Source: Myxococcaceae bacterium (GTDB taxonomy: Bacteria > Myxococcota > Myxococcia > Myxococcales > Myxococcaceae). From it: a stretch of 64,000 nucleotides of DNA. The stretch spans positions 1 to 64,000 of the forward strand of contig JAEUJQ010000026.1 in assembly GCA_016793095.1 (NCBI GenBank), read 5' to 3'. The translations under genes and the position numbers were made by a program. The notes under the pieces are model-generated. The model ran no database searches. It worked only from the letters and a program-made list of their open reading frames with translations, and was not told the origin of the DNA. Shown piece by piece: positions 8,679 to 17,741 of the stretch (position 1 is the first letter of the stretch; each line of letters opens with the position of its first letter).

Positions 8679-10267
8679 TGATCCGCGCCCGACTCCTCCT
8701 GGCCTCCTGCTGCTTCGCCACGTCGCTCGCCGCGTCCGCGCAGGCTCCCGGCAAGCCCGCCGACCCCGTGACGGGAGAGCCGGCCCAGCCCGCCGCCGCC
8801 GCCGGTGACGGTGGCGTGGCCTCGATCGCCACCTCGACCGTCGGGACCGGAACGGGGGCCGCGCCCGTCGCCGCGCCCCCGCCTCCCCCCAAGAAGATCG
8901 ACCCGAAGCTGTTCGACGACGCGCTCAACGACTACTTCGCTGGTCGTCCGCGCGAGGCAGCGCCGAAGCTGTTCGAGTACACCGAGAACGTGCCCTCGAC
9001 GGACGAGAACTACGCCTGGGCGCAGTTCTTCCTCGCGCGCTCGCTCATCGAGCTGAAGCTGCACCACGCTGGCGCGGTGTACCTGGCGCGCATCGCCCGC
9101 GAACGCACGAACCCCGCGGTGCTCACCAAGGCGCTGGCCGAGCTGCAGCTCTTCACCGACCGCGCGCACGACGAGGTGATGATCGACGAGCAGGTGTTCG
9201 GAGCCCTCGACCTCGGCTTCCTGCCCGAGGACATCGCCGGCTACGCCCACTACCAGCAGGGCCTCGTCGATCTGCGCGTGGGCAACGAGCGGTGGGCCAC
9301 GACGCACTTCGCGAAGCTGCCAGAGGGCGGCACCGAGGCCTCGCGCGCGAAGTACGCGATGCTGGTGACCCGCCTCAAGCAGGCCAAGAAGGATCTGCCG
9401 AAGGAGATGATCGATCAGTTCTTCGAGCTCGCGCAGGATCCCAAGCTGACCCAGGACGCGCGCAACGACGCCATGCTCGCGGTGGCGCGCCTTCGCTACG
9501 AGCTCGCCGACTACACCGGCGCCCTCGACGCCTACAACCTCGTCAAGCTGCCCTCCCTCGACCCCGGTCGGGCGGCGCTCTACCTCGAGGAGGCGTGGAC
9601 GCGGTACCAGCTCGGCCAGGTGCACGCGGCCATGGGCCTGCTCACGACGCTCGACGCGCCGTCGTTCCGCGAGGAGTTCCTGCCGGACAAGTTCCTGCTC
9701 AAGGCGCTCATCTACCGCGACCTCTGCCACTACCTGCCCGCCAAGCGCTCGGCGAAGGAGCTGACCCGTCGCTACAGCGAGTCGCTCGACGCGGTGCGGG
9801 ATCGTGACGACCTGACGCGTGACCCGCGCCTGCTCCGCGCCGCCTCCGCCCGCGGCAGCACCCGGCGCGCGCGCCAGTTCCTCGAGTCCCTCGAGCTCGA
9901 GGGCGAGCAGCTCGGGCGCTTCGCCGGCACCTTTGGAGAGCGCATGTTCGGCTACATGACGCGGCTCTACGATCTGTCCCGCGCCGAGGCGGTGCGCATC
10001 TACCAGCAGCGCCTGACCGAGGCCGTGCGCGTCGAGGCCGACAAGCTGCTGCGCGCAGCCGAGCAGGTGCGCCTCATGGAGTACGAGGTGGGCCTCAAGC
10101 TCTACGAGCGCGTGAAGAAGGGCGCGAAGCTGGTCGCGCTCATCGAAGAAGAGCCCCTCAAGGCCAACCAGGTGTCCTTCAAGTTCACCGATGAGTACTG
10201 GAACGACGAGCTGCGCACGTACCGCTTCTCGCTCAAGTCCCGGTGCATCGAGGAGACGGCGCGATGA
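8678..10267 (+). CDS. GltC/NfsC-like periplasmic TPR protein
   Basis: The 529-residue product starts at ATG 8678, overlapping the previous stop (ATGA). It has a signal peptide (residues 1-22, ending ASAQ), then a Pro/Ala/Gly-rich linker to about 72. A long helical body follows, with TPR-like pairs (for example FLARSLIELKLHHAGAVYLA, AVARLRYELADYTGALDAY, LEEAWTRYQLGQVHAAMG). The last 150 residues look like longer coiled helices. In M. xanthus GltC is a periplasmic TPR protein that associates with the GltA/GltB barrels. The gene order barrel, barrel, TPR seen here matches gltA-gltB-gltC and nfsA-nfsB-nfsC. It is probably periplasmic, bridging barrel and inner parts. Assignment by position and fold is fairly strong; direct homology was not tested. 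Confidence 0.75.
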   Translation: MIRARLLLASCCFATSLAASAQAPGKPADPVTGEPAQPAAAAGDGGVASIATSTVGTGTGAAPVAAPPPPPKKIDPKLFDDALNDYFAGRPREAAPKLFEYTENVPSTDENYAWAQFFLARSLIELKLHHAGAVYLARIARERTNPAVLTKALAELQLFTDRAHDEVMIDEQVFGALDLGFLPEDIAGYAHYQQGLVDLRVGNERWATTHFAKLPEGGTEASRAKYAMLVTRLKQAKKDLPKEMIDQFFELAQDPKLTQDARNDAMLAVARLRYELADYTGALDAYNLVKLPSLDPGRAALYLEEAWTRYQLGQVHAAMGLLTTLDAPSFREEFLPDKFLLKALIYRDLCHYLPAKRSAKELTRRYSESLDAVRDRDDLTRDPRLLRAASARGSTRRARQFLESLELEGEQLGRFAGTFGERMFGYMTRLYDLSRAEAVRIYQQRLTEAVRVEADKLLRAAEQVRLMEYEVGLKLYERVKKGAKLVALIEEEPLKANQVSFKFTDEYWNDELRTYRFSLKSRCIEETAR

Positions 10268-13200
10268 ACGCGGTGACCCTACTCCTCGCGGCGTCGCTGC
10301 TCGCGCAGGCCCCCAACTCCGCCCTCGAGAACCCGCTGGTGACGCGGCAGCGCGAGAAGCAGGATCTCGTGGACAAGCTGCGCCGCGACATCTTCAAGGT
10401 CGATCGGTCGATCAACGAGACCGACAAGCTGATCGCGAAGAGCCGCAACGCGCCTTACCTGCCCGATCTGCAGTTCCGGCTCGCCGAGCTCTACGTCGAG
10501 AAGAGCCGCTACGTGTACTACCTGCAGGCCGAGACGCGGCCCGAGGGCGCCAAGGGCGCGCTGGTCTCGCCCGAGACCAAGCTGCTCAAGCAGAAGGCGA
10601 TGCAGATCTACAACCGCATCTTGCGCGAGTTCCCCGACTTCAAGGACGCGGACAAGGTGACGTTCTACCTCGCGCACGAGCAGCGCGAGATGGGCGAGTT
10701 CGACAACATGCTCAAGACGCTGGCCGATCTCGTGAAGAAGTACCCGAGCTCGCCGCTGCGCCTCGACTCCGAGCAGATCCTCGGGGACTACTGGTTCGAC
10801 AAGGCCGACCTCAAGCAGGCCGAGGACCACTACAAGGCGATCCTGGACGCGCCCCCGTCACCGGTGCACGACCTCGCCCGCTACAAGATGGGGTGGATCC
10901 GCATCAACCAGCAGAACCACAACGAGGCGGTCACCTTCTTCGAGGCCGCCGCCGCGTCGGCCCCGCTGCCGGGCACCGATCTGAGCAAGGCCCTCAACGT
11001 GAAGCGCGAGGCGCTGCTCGACCTCGTCTACAGCTACACCGAGGCGCGGCCCGCCAAGGGCGCGATCCAGTACTTCGAGAAGCTGTCTGAGTCGCGCGCG
11101 ACCTTCTCGCTCGCCCTCGACAAGCTGTCGAACCGCTACTTCATCAAGCAGCAGTTCGAGTTCGCGATCCCCGCGCTGCGCAAGCTGCTCGAGATCCAGC
11201 CTGACCCTGAGCTCGAGGTGGAGCGGGTGGGCAAGCTCTACGACTCCCTCAAGGCCGCCAAGGGCAAGGTGCAGCCCAAACCCGAAGACGTCGCCTTCCT
11301 CGTGCGCGCTGCGGTGCAGGTGAAGCTCGACCCGACCAAGGACGAGCCGTCGCGCAAGCGCACCCTCGCCGAGCTCGAAGAGATGGGTCGCGACCTCTCC
11401 ACCTCCATCCACGCCCAGGCGCAGAAGAAGGAAGACAAGGCCCTCTACGTCGAGGCCGCTGCCGCCTATCAGCGCTACCTCGGCCTGTTCCGGCCCCGGC
11501 AGTACGCCACCGTCATCATGCAGAACCGCGCCGACGCGCTGTTCGCCGCCAAGCGCTATGTGGACGCGGCGCGGCAGTTCGAAGAGCTCGCCGTGTACCT
11601 CGACGCGAAAGATCCGAAGGCCGCGGAGAAGAAAGCCGACGCCTCGAAGGACACGATGGACGTCGCGAAGGACGCTCCAAAGGACGCGCCGAAAGACGCG
11701 CCGAAAGACGCGCCGAAGGACGCAAAGGCCGGCAAGGAGGCCCCGAAGGACTCGAGGCTGGCGGCGGTCGCGACCGTCGGCGCGCCTGGCGCCCAGTCGC
11801 AGCGCACGATGTCGGACACCAAGTCGCACGACGAGGCCCTCTACGGGGCGCTGCTCGCACACTTCTCGGCGCTCAAGCCCGGCGAGGTCGAGCGCCTCAC
11901 CACCTTCGAGGTCGCCGACGCGCGGCAGGCGCTGAAGCTGCTCGGCTCCCAGTTCATCGGCCGCTACCCGAAGAACGAGCACGCGCTCGAGGTGAAGTTC
12001 AACATCGCGCGCGCCTACTACGAGGACGGCGACTACAAGAAGTCAGCCGAGCTCTTCAAGGAGTTCGCCCTCTCTCACGCGGATCACAAGGACGCGGTGG
12101 TGGCCGGCAACCTCGCCTTCGACTCCCTGCGCCAGCTCAACGACTTCAAGGCCATCGAGGAGTACGGCAAGGCCTTCCTCGCTGCGAACCTGCCGCCGGC
12201 GTTCAAGGCCGACGTGACGAAGATCCTCAACCAGTCGAAGGCCGACGCGCTCGGTGAGCTCGCGCTCAAGTCGTCGGAGGAGACGGGCGACGTCATCACC
12301 GGCCTGCTCAAGGTCGCTGACGAGAACAAGGGACAGGAGATCGGCGAGAAGGCCCTCTATGGCGCCTTCGTCGCGGCCCGCGAGAAGCGCGACCTGCGCA
12401 AGGAGCGCGAGATCGGCGAGCGCTTCATCAAGGAGTACCAGAAGTCGCAGTTCCTCTCGGACGTGATGATCACCCTCGGCCGCCACGCCGCCGAAGCGGG
12501 CCGCTTCCAGGACGCAGCCGCCTACTTCGAGCAGATGGGCAAGCAGTTCGCGGGTGACGCGACCGGCCTCGACTCGCTGCTGTCGTCGGCGCGCCTGCGC
12601 ATGGCGATGGGCGACAACGTCGGCGCCATCAAGGTGCTCGAGCAGACCGTCGAGCAGGCCGGCGCGCGCAAGGTCGAGGTGCTGACGCTGCTCGCGCAGA
12701 CGCACATGAAGATGAAGGCGCCTGGCAAGGCCCGCGCGACCGCTGAGCAGGTGATGAAGATCGACAAGGTCAACGCCACGGCCGCCGCCATCATCTGCGA
12801 GGTGGCCGCCAGCACGCCGGGCGAGAAGGTGGAGCCCCTGGTCGCGATGATGCAGGCGGTGACGAACTCGCCCAACGCGGCCGGCGACGATCCCGCGAAG
12901 GCCATCTGGTACCTCGCCGAGATGCTGTACCGGCAGTTCAAGGCCATCCCCAACGACAAGGTCGAAGACAAGGTGGCCTCGCTGCAGCAGCTCCAGGGCC
13001 TGTACCAGCAGGCGGCCTCGCTTGGCTCCGCCGAGTGGGCGGTGGCGTCGCTGTGGCGCATCGCGAACTCGCTCCAGCACATCGCCGAGGCGGTCGAGGC
13101 GACCCCGCCGCCAGCGGGCCTCAAGCCGAACGAGATCGAAGAGTTCCGCGCGGCCGTGAAGCAGCAGGTCGACCCCCTCAAGGAGCAGGCGAACAACACC

Positions 13201-13710
13201 TACGAGACCTGCCTCGCGCGCGCCGACTCGCTCGAGGTCTTCAGCGCGGCCGTGGTGGGCTGCCGCAAGAAGGTGGACGAGGCGAGCTCGCCCCTCTCCG
13301 GGCCGCCGGCCGAGCGCCAGGTCAACGTCGAGGACCTGCAGAAGAAGGCGGAGCAGACCCAGAACGCGGCCGACTTCGAGGCGGTGGCGATGGCCTTCCT
13401 CGGCGCGGGCCAGGTGAACAACGCCATTCTCAACCTCAACCGCGCCCTCGAGATCGACGAGTCGCGCGCGTCGACCCACTCGGCCATCGGCTACGCCTTC
13501 CTCCTCAACGGCGACGCCAACGCCGCGCGCGCCGAGTATGGCAAGGCGCTCGAGGCCGACCCGACGTTCGACAAGGCGCGCGCCAACCTCGCCGCGCTGC
13601 GCTGCCGCTTCCTCGACGTCGAGGGCGCCAAGCGCGAGACGAGCGTGCTGAAGGACGCGTCGAGCCTCACCGGCCCCGACGTCGATCCCGCCTGGAAGAA
13701 CTGCAAGTGA
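10264..13710 (+). CDS. GltD/NfsD-like giant periplasmic TPR protein
   Basis: The 1148-residue product starts at ATG 10264 within ATGA of the previous stop; it has a signal peptide (MNAVTLLLAASLLAQ). The body is a solenoid of tetratricopeptide pairs. Recognisable units include FRLAELYVEKSRYVYYL, FNIARAYYEDGDYKKSAELFKEF and, near the end, a classical unit with SAIGYAFLLNGDANAARAEY. A Lys/Asp/Ala/Pro low-complexity insert at about 470-486 splits the solenoid. In M. xanthus GltD/AgmU and NfsD are TPR proteins of similar size that span the periplasm as the core scaffold, which fits this place after the GltC-like gene. The stop overlaps the next gene's GTG (GTGA). Confidence 0.75.
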   Translation: MNAVTLLLAASLLAQAPNSALENPLVTRQREKQDLVDKLRRDIFKVDRSINETDKLIAKSRNAPYLPDLQFRLAELYVEKSRYVYYLQAETRPEGAKGALVSPETKLLKQKAMQIYNRILREFPDFKDADKVTFYLAHEQREMGEFDNMLKTLADLVKKYPSSPLRLDSEQILGDYWFDKADLKQAEDHYKAILDAPPSPVHDLARYKMGWIRINQQNHNEAVTFFEAAAASAPLPGTDLSKALNVKREALLDLVYSYTEARPAKGAIQYFEKLSESRATFSLALDKLSNRYFIKQQFEFAIPALRKLLEIQPDPELEVERVGKLYDSLKAAKGKVQPKPEDVAFLVRAAVQVKLDPTKDEPSRKRTLAELEEMGRDLSTSIHAQAQKKEDKALYVEAAAAYQRYLGLFRPRQYATVIMQNRADALFAAKRYVDAARQFEELAVYLDAKDPKAAEKKADASKDTMDVAKDAPKDAPKDAPKDAPKDAKAGKEAPKDSRLAAVATVGAPGAQSQRTMSDTKSHDEALYGALLAHFSALKPGEVERLTTFEVADARQALKLLGSQFIGRYPKNEHALEVKFNIARAYYEDGDYKKSAELFKEFALSHADHKDAVVAGNLAFDSLRQLNDFKAIEEYGKAFLAANLPPAFKADVTKILNQSKADALGELALKSSEETGDVITGLLKVADENKGQEIGEKALYGAFVAAREKRDLRKEREIGERFIKEYQKSQFLSDVMITLGRHAAEAGRFQDAAAYFEQMGKQFAGDATGLDSLLSSARLRMAMGDNVGAIKVLEQTVEQAGARKVEVLTLLAQTHMKMKAPGKARATAEQVMKIDKVNATAAAIICEVAASTPGEKVEPLVAMMQAVTNSPNAAGDDPAKAIWYLAEMLYRQFKAIPNDKVEDKVASLQQLQGLYQQAASLGSAEWAVASLWRIANSLQHIAEAVEATPPPAGLKPNEIEEFRAAVKQQVDPLKEQANNTYETCLARADSLEVFSAAVVGCRKKVDEASSPLSGPPAERQVNVEDLQKKAEQTQNAADFEAVAMAFLGAGQVNNAILNLNRALEIDESRASTHSAIGYAFLLNGDANAARAEYGKALEADPTFDKARANLAALRCRFLDVEGAKRETSVLKDASSLTGPDVDPAWKNCK
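11671..11718 (+). repeat. Four in-frame 12-bp repeats encoding Asp-Ala-Pro-Lys
   Basis: Four near-identical 12-base units (gacgcgccgaaa and variants) encode DAPK four times in the GltD-like protein, flanked by further Lys/Asp-rich codons. The tract probably forms a flexible charged hinge, and its copy number could vary between strains. Confidence 0.8.
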
Positions 13711-14309
13711 CGAAGGTGACGCGCCACCGCCGCCTCGCGCGGCTCGTCGGGCTGGTCCTCGTGGCGACGGCCACCTGGGGCTGCTCTCCACCGCCAGGGC
13801 AGGTCGCGCCTCCGCGGTTCCGCCTCGAGGGCAGCCTCACCCAGTTGATGGCCCTGGGCTACGACGAGTGTCGGCTGCGGCTCGACTACGACCCGAACAA
13901 CCCGGCCCCCACCGACACCCTGGGCATCGAGTTCGTGCGGCTGCGCCCCATGGGCTCGGGCTCGCTCGACGACGGCGGCATGGCGATGGCGGGCGACAGC
14001 GAGGACATGGTGCTGAAGATCGGCTACCTGCTCGCCGGCGACGCGCCCCCGGCCAACGCGCGCCTCGATCTGACGTTCCTCGATCAGAACGGCATCTCGC
14101 GCACCACGCTCTCGCGCAACGTCGCCAACGACCCGCGCCGGGCCTTCCCTCCGCTGCGGGTCGGCAGTCTCTTCCTCGATCGCGCACCCGACCGGCTCGC
14201 GATGAACATCGTCAACGGTGAGTTCAACCTCACCTTCGAGAACGGCATCGAAGTGGCTTCCGGTCGCACCGTCTTCGGACGCTTTGCGGCCAAGGTGATC
14301 CCTCCATGA
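13707..14309 (+). CDS. Predicted lipoprotein inside the Glt/Nfs-like operon, no recognised family
   Basis: The 200-residue product starts at GTG 13707 (GTGA overlap with the previous stop); an in-frame GTG at 13716 is the alternative. An Arg-rich start and hydrophobic core end at WGCSPP near residue 26, a usable but not ideal lipobox. The mature part is beta-rich, with a motif around FLDQNGISRTTLSRNV and a final VFGRFAAKVIPP. I do not recognise a family. Its place between the GltD-like and GltE-like genes, coupled on both sides by 4-bp overlaps, says it belongs to the machine. GltK-type outer-membrane lipoproteins are a possible parallel in M. xanthus, but nothing in the sequence proves it. 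Confidence 0.65.
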   Translation: MTKVTRHRRLARLVGLVLVATATWGCSPPPGQVAPPRFRLEGSLTQLMALGYDECRLRLDYDPNNPAPTDTLGIEFVRLRPMGSGSLDDGGMAMAGDSEDMVLKIGYLLAGDAPPANARLDLTFLDQNGISRTTLSRNVANDPRRAFPPLRVGSLFLDRAPDRLAMNIVNGEFNLTFENGIEVASGRTVFGRFAAKVIPP

Positions 14310-14932
14310 GAAACGTGCTCCTGCTGACGTCGGCGCTGCTCGTCCTGTCCGGGTGCGGCATCAAGCGCATCCCCCAGTCCATCCTCGACAAGCTGCCCTA
14401 CGAGGCCAAGATCGAGCTCCTCGAGAGCGAGAACGATCTCGCGCTCGCCGTCGATCGCCTCGACGAGGCCCGCGCCGAGGTCGCCCGCACCCGCGATCAG
14501 ATCCGCCGCGCGAAGGACCGCTACTCGGCCGCGAAGGGCGAGGTGAGCGCCGCCCAGGACGCCCTGTCGCGTGAGGTGGCCGAGCTGGCCGTCATCGAGG
14601 CCGACGCCCGCGTCGAGTGGCTGCGCGCACGCCAGCGCGTCAACGTGCGCGAGGAGTCGCTGGCCGACCAGAACATGACCTGCGCGATGGCGCGGCACGA
14701 GCAGTCCCGCCTCGCCGCCGCGCGCAAGGCGAAGCTCGAGGGCTCGGAGGACTACGAGCCGGCCGCCTTCGAGCAGCAGGTGAAGGGCTGCGAGGCCGAC
14801 TACGCCGAGCTCAAGACGAAGCTGGCCGAGACGAACACCGAGGCCGAGGCCGTGCGCGCCGAGTGGGAGAAGACGCGGGCGGCGCTGGCGAAGAAGACGT
14901 TCGACGCCCGCGCCTCGCCCTTCGTGGAGTGA
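14306..14932 (+). CDS. GltE/NfsE-like coiled-coil lipoprotein
   Basis: The 208-residue product starts at ATG 14306 within ATGA. The lipobox VLSGC at residue 16-17 is near-ideal, and the +2 residue is Gly, so outer-membrane sorting is expected. After a short linker the protein is one long Glu/Ala/Arg-rich coiled coil (about 35-200) with two conserved-looking cysteines (MTCAM and VKGCEAD) that could pair. In size and type it resembles GltE/AglT and NfsE, the lipoprotein that pairs with GltD/NfsD, and it follows the GltD-like gene as expected. The likely role is anchoring the TPR scaffold to the outer membrane. Fold and position are clear; the family link is inferred. Confidence 0.7.
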   Translation: MRNVLLLTSALLVLSGCGIKRIPQSILDKLPYEAKIELLESENDLALAVDRLDEARAEVARTRDQIRRAKDRYSAAKGEVSAAQDALSREVAELAVIEADARVEWLRARQRVNVREESLADQNMTCAMARHEQSRLAAARKAKLEGSEDYEPAAFEQQVKGCEADYAELKTKLAETNTEAEAVRAEWEKTRAALAKKTFDARASPFVE

Positions 14933-14944
14933 GAGACCGCCACC

Positions 14945-16882
14945 ATGATCGCCTTCACCCTCGCCCTCTCGCTCTCGCTGGCGCAGAAGCCCGACGCGGA
15001 CGCCCTCAAGCGCACCGTCGCGGTCGAGACGGCGACCGTCGAGAAGAGCCCCGAAGACACCGACGCGCTCTACCGCCTGGGCCTCGCCTGGCTGGCGCTC
15101 GGCGACGCGAAGAAGGCCATCAAGCCGCTCGAGAGCCTGGTGCAGAAGGACCCGGAGTCGCTGGACGGCAAGCTGCTGCTGTCGCGCGCCTACCGCGGGG
15201 CGAACGAGCCCCAGAAGGCGAAGGAGCTGCTCGAGAAGGCGATCCTCGCGCAGCCCGACGAGCCGACGCTGCGGGCCGAGCGCGGCGCCCTCGCGCGGGC
15301 GATGGAGGAGACCGAGGTCGCCATCGAGCACTACAGCAAGGCCGTCACCTACGCGCCGACGGACGCGAACCTGCGCTTCAACCTCGCCGAGGCGCTGCAG
15401 AAGTCGTCCCGCCTCGACGAGGCCATCGCCGGCTACCGCAAGGCCCTCGAGCTCGACTCGCAGCTCACCGCCGCGCGCGTGAACCTCGGCAAGGCGCTGG
15501 CCGAGAAGGGCCTGTTCGGCGAGGCGAAGGAGATCCTCGTCGCGGTCAGCAAGGACACGCTCGAGGACGCGGAGGCCCACTACAACCTCGGCGTCATCCT
15601 CATGCGTGAAGGCAACGCGTCGAGCGCGGTGAAGGAGTTCGAGCGCACCCTGGCCATCGCTCCCCGGCACGCGCAGGCGCTCAACAACCTCGGCGTCGCG
15701 TGGGACGCGATGGCCGACACGAAGAAGGGCCTCGACTACTTCAAGAAGGCGACCCAGGCCGACCCGACCTTCACCGAGGCGTTCTTCAACCAGGGCATGA
15801 GCTTGATGAAGCTGAACAAGCCCGCCGAGGCCACGAAGGCCTTCGAGCAGGCGCTCAAGCTCGAGCCCGGCAACACCGCGCCCTACGTGCAGCTCGGCAC
15901 GCTGTACCTCAAGCAGAACAAGCGCGATCGCGCCGTGGAGGCCTTCAAGAAGGCCATCGAGCTCGCCGACGCGCAGGAGAAGGCCGACTCCTCGTTCAAG
16001 GCGCTGCTCAAGCGCGACAAGATGAAGCGCACCACTGACGCCTACCGTGGCCTCGCGCTCGCGTACCTGCAGCTCGGCAAGCCGGACGAGGCGGTGGCGA
16101 CGCTCAAGCTGGCCACCGAGAAGATGCCCAACGACGCCTCGGCGCGGCTGGCCCTGGGAGAGGCGATGCTCGCGCAGAACAACCCCGACGGGGCCGTCGA
16201 GCAGTTCCTGAAGCGGCTCGAGCTCGAGCCCGGCACCGAGGCGCGCCTCGACCTCGCCCGCGCCTACACGAAGAAGCGCGTCGCGAAGCAGGCCGAGCCG
16301 CTCTACCGCGACATCTTGAAGGAGGAGCCGGACAACCGCGCCGCGAAGATCGGCCTCGTCGATCTCTTCACGGCGCAGGGCCGCTTCGCCGACGCCGAAG
16401 GCCTGCTGAAGGCGATGATGGCGGCGGACCCGAACGACGGACAGGCGTTGATGCGCTTCGGGATCATGAAGTCGCGCATGCAGCGCCCCAACGAGGCCCT
16501 CGACCCGCTCGAGCGGGCGGTGGCGGTCAACCCCTCGCTGCTCGACGCCCGCGCCGAGCTGGGCTTCCTGCTCTTCCGCGGCGACCCGGCGAACGCCGGC
16601 CGGTGCGTGGCCACGATGAACGAGATCCTCACCACCGACGATCGGCACGTGCTCGGCCTGCACTACCGTGGCTACTGCCTCTTCGCGCAGGGAGAGAAGG
16701 CGCGCGCCGAGGAGTCCTTCAAGGCCGCCACGCGAGTGGACCCGGCCTTCGGTCAGGCGTGGTTGATGCTGGGCGAGCTCTACGAGGAGCAGGGCAAGAA
16801 GGACGACGCGAAGAACGCCTACCAGACGGCCCAGAAGCTCGACGTGCCGGAGGCGGGCGAGGCCCTCAAGCGGCTGAAGTAG
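14945..16882 (+). CDS. GltH/NfsH-like secreted TPR protein ending the cluster
   Basis: The 645-residue product starts at ATG 14945, 12 bp after the GltE-like stop, with a GAGAG ribosome site. A short signal peptide (MIAFTLALSLSLAQ) leads to an almost pure TPR solenoid. About fifteen 34-residue units are visible, many with canonical Trp/Leu, Gly, Tyr and Ala/Pro positions (LYRLGLAWLALGDAKKAIKP, AHYNLGVILMREGNASSAV, APYVQLGTLYLKQNKRDRAV). The last unit stops a few residues before the end. In the M. xanthus Glt and Nfs systems, TPR proteins such as GltH/NfsH and GltI complete the periplasmic part. The 3' end overlaps the convergent minus-strand gene by 17 bp. Confidence 0.75.
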   Translation: MIAFTLALSLSLAQKPDADALKRTVAVETATVEKSPEDTDALYRLGLAWLALGDAKKAIKPLESLVQKDPESLDGKLLLSRAYRGANEPQKAKELLEKAILAQPDEPTLRAERGALARAMEETEVAIEHYSKAVTYAPTDANLRFNLAEALQKSSRLDEAIAGYRKALELDSQLTAARVNLGKALAEKGLFGEAKEILVAVSKDTLEDAEAHYNLGVILMREGNASSAVKEFERTLAIAPRHAQALNNLGVAWDAMADTKKGLDYFKKATQADPTFTEAFFNQGMSLMKLNKPAEATKAFEQALKLEPGNTAPYVQLGTLYLKQNKRDRAVEAFKKAIELADAQEKADSSFKALLKRDKMKRTTDAYRGLALAYLQLGKPDEAVATLKLATEKMPNDASARLALGEAMLAQNNPDGAVEQFLKRLELEPGTEARLDLARAYTKKRVAKQAEPLYRDILKEEPDNRAAKIGLVDLFTAQGRFADAEGLLKAMMAADPNDGQALMRFGIMKSRMQRPNEALDPLERAVAVNPSLLDARAELGFLLFRGDPANAGRCVATMNEILTTDDRHVLGLHYRGYCLFAQGEKARAEESFKAATRVDPAFGQAWLMLGELYEEQGKKDDAKNAYQTAQKLDVPEAGEALKRLK

Positions 16883-17741
16883 CGCCGCCGAGCCAGGCCT
16901 TGAGGCGCGCCTCGACGGCTGGCGTCGCGCGCGCGTCGAGCCGCCGCCGCCCACGCAGCCCCGCCGCGCGCATCGCCGCGTCGACGTGTCGGGGCAGCTC
17001 GAGCAGCGAGACCGTGCCGTCCACCGGCAGCCCCTCGACTGCTCGGCGGGTGGAGTCGCACCGGCGCGGCCCCCACTCGAGCGCGTACCAGTTGAGGCGC
17101 ACGGGGTTGATGGTGAGGCACACCTGCGGCTCGCTCGCGCGGAAGGCGCACGTGAGGGTGAAGGGTGGCTCGCGGTCGAGCCCGAGGGCGGCGACGAAGG
17201 CTCCCCACTCCGCGCGAGCCTGCGCCTTGAGCGCGGCCGCGCGCTCCTTCACCGGGGCGAGGCGGTTGGAGCGATCGGCGAGGGCCGACAGCAGCTCGAG
17301 CCGTGCGCCGTCGCGGGCCTCGACGGCGGCGAGGAAGACGGGGATGAGGGCATCGGCCAACGCGTCGTCCTCGGCGCTGGCGAGCCACTCCACCAGCTCG
17401 CTCGAGGCGCTGGCGCCCCGCTGCGCCGCCGTCACCAGCAACGCCTCGCGCACCTCGCCCGCGCGGGCCCACTGGGCCAACCGCGCCACACGATCGGACG
17501 AGCCACGCGACGCGAGATCAGACAGGGCGTCGATGCCGACGCGCACGAGGCGCTCCTGCTCGACGTGAGGGAGGGCGCGGTCCACGAGGGCGCGCAGGAA
17601 GAGGTGCGCCTCGGCGGCGGCGTCGTCGTCGTGCACGGCGGCGATGAGGGCGGGTCGATCGGCCGCGGCCGAGCGGCTCCAGACGGCGTCGAGGCCCGCG
17701 GTGTTGCTGGTGCGCAGGTGCTCGAGGAAGGCGCGGCTCAC
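16866..17741 (-). CDS. Unknown cytosolic protein overlapping ychJ
   Basis: The product is about 291 residues. The GTG at 17741 is chosen because it overlaps the ychJ stop as GTGA; GTG 17750 is an alternative. No signal peptide or membrane segment is visible. Residues 1-190 are Ala/Leu/Glu-rich and predicted helical, perhaps HEAT/ARM-like repeats. The last 100 residues form a different, beta-containing block with four cysteines and a conserved-looking core (NPVRLNWYALEWGPRRC). I do not recognise a family. Coupling to ychJ suggests co-expression. Its stop lies inside the 3' end of the convergent TPR gene. Confidence 0.6.
   Translation of the reverse strand: MSRAFLEHLRTSNTAGLDAVWSRSAAADRPALIAAVHDDDAAAEAHLFLRALVDRALPHVEQERLVRVGIDALSDLASRGSSDRVARLAQWARAGEVREALLVTAAQRGASASSELVEWLASAEDDALADALIPVFLAAVEARDGARLELLSALADRSNRLAPVKERAAALKAQARAEWGAFVAALGLDREPPFTLTCAFRASEPQVCLTINPVRLNWYALEWGPRRCDSTRRAVEGLPVDGTVSLLELPRHVDAAMRAAGLRGRRRLDARATPAVEARLKAWLGGATSAA

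Noticed and set aside
4494-16882. AglRQS/TolQR/ExbBD-type motor genes accompanying the TonB-like protein
   Set aside because: Looked for short three-TM and one-TM proteins on both strands; none are present in the window.
14084-16954. 956-codon open frame antisense to the TPR and GltE-like genes
   Set aside because: High-GC shadow with Arg/Leu/Gly-rich composition and no domains. The plus-strand genes have signal peptides, overlaps and TPR periodicity.
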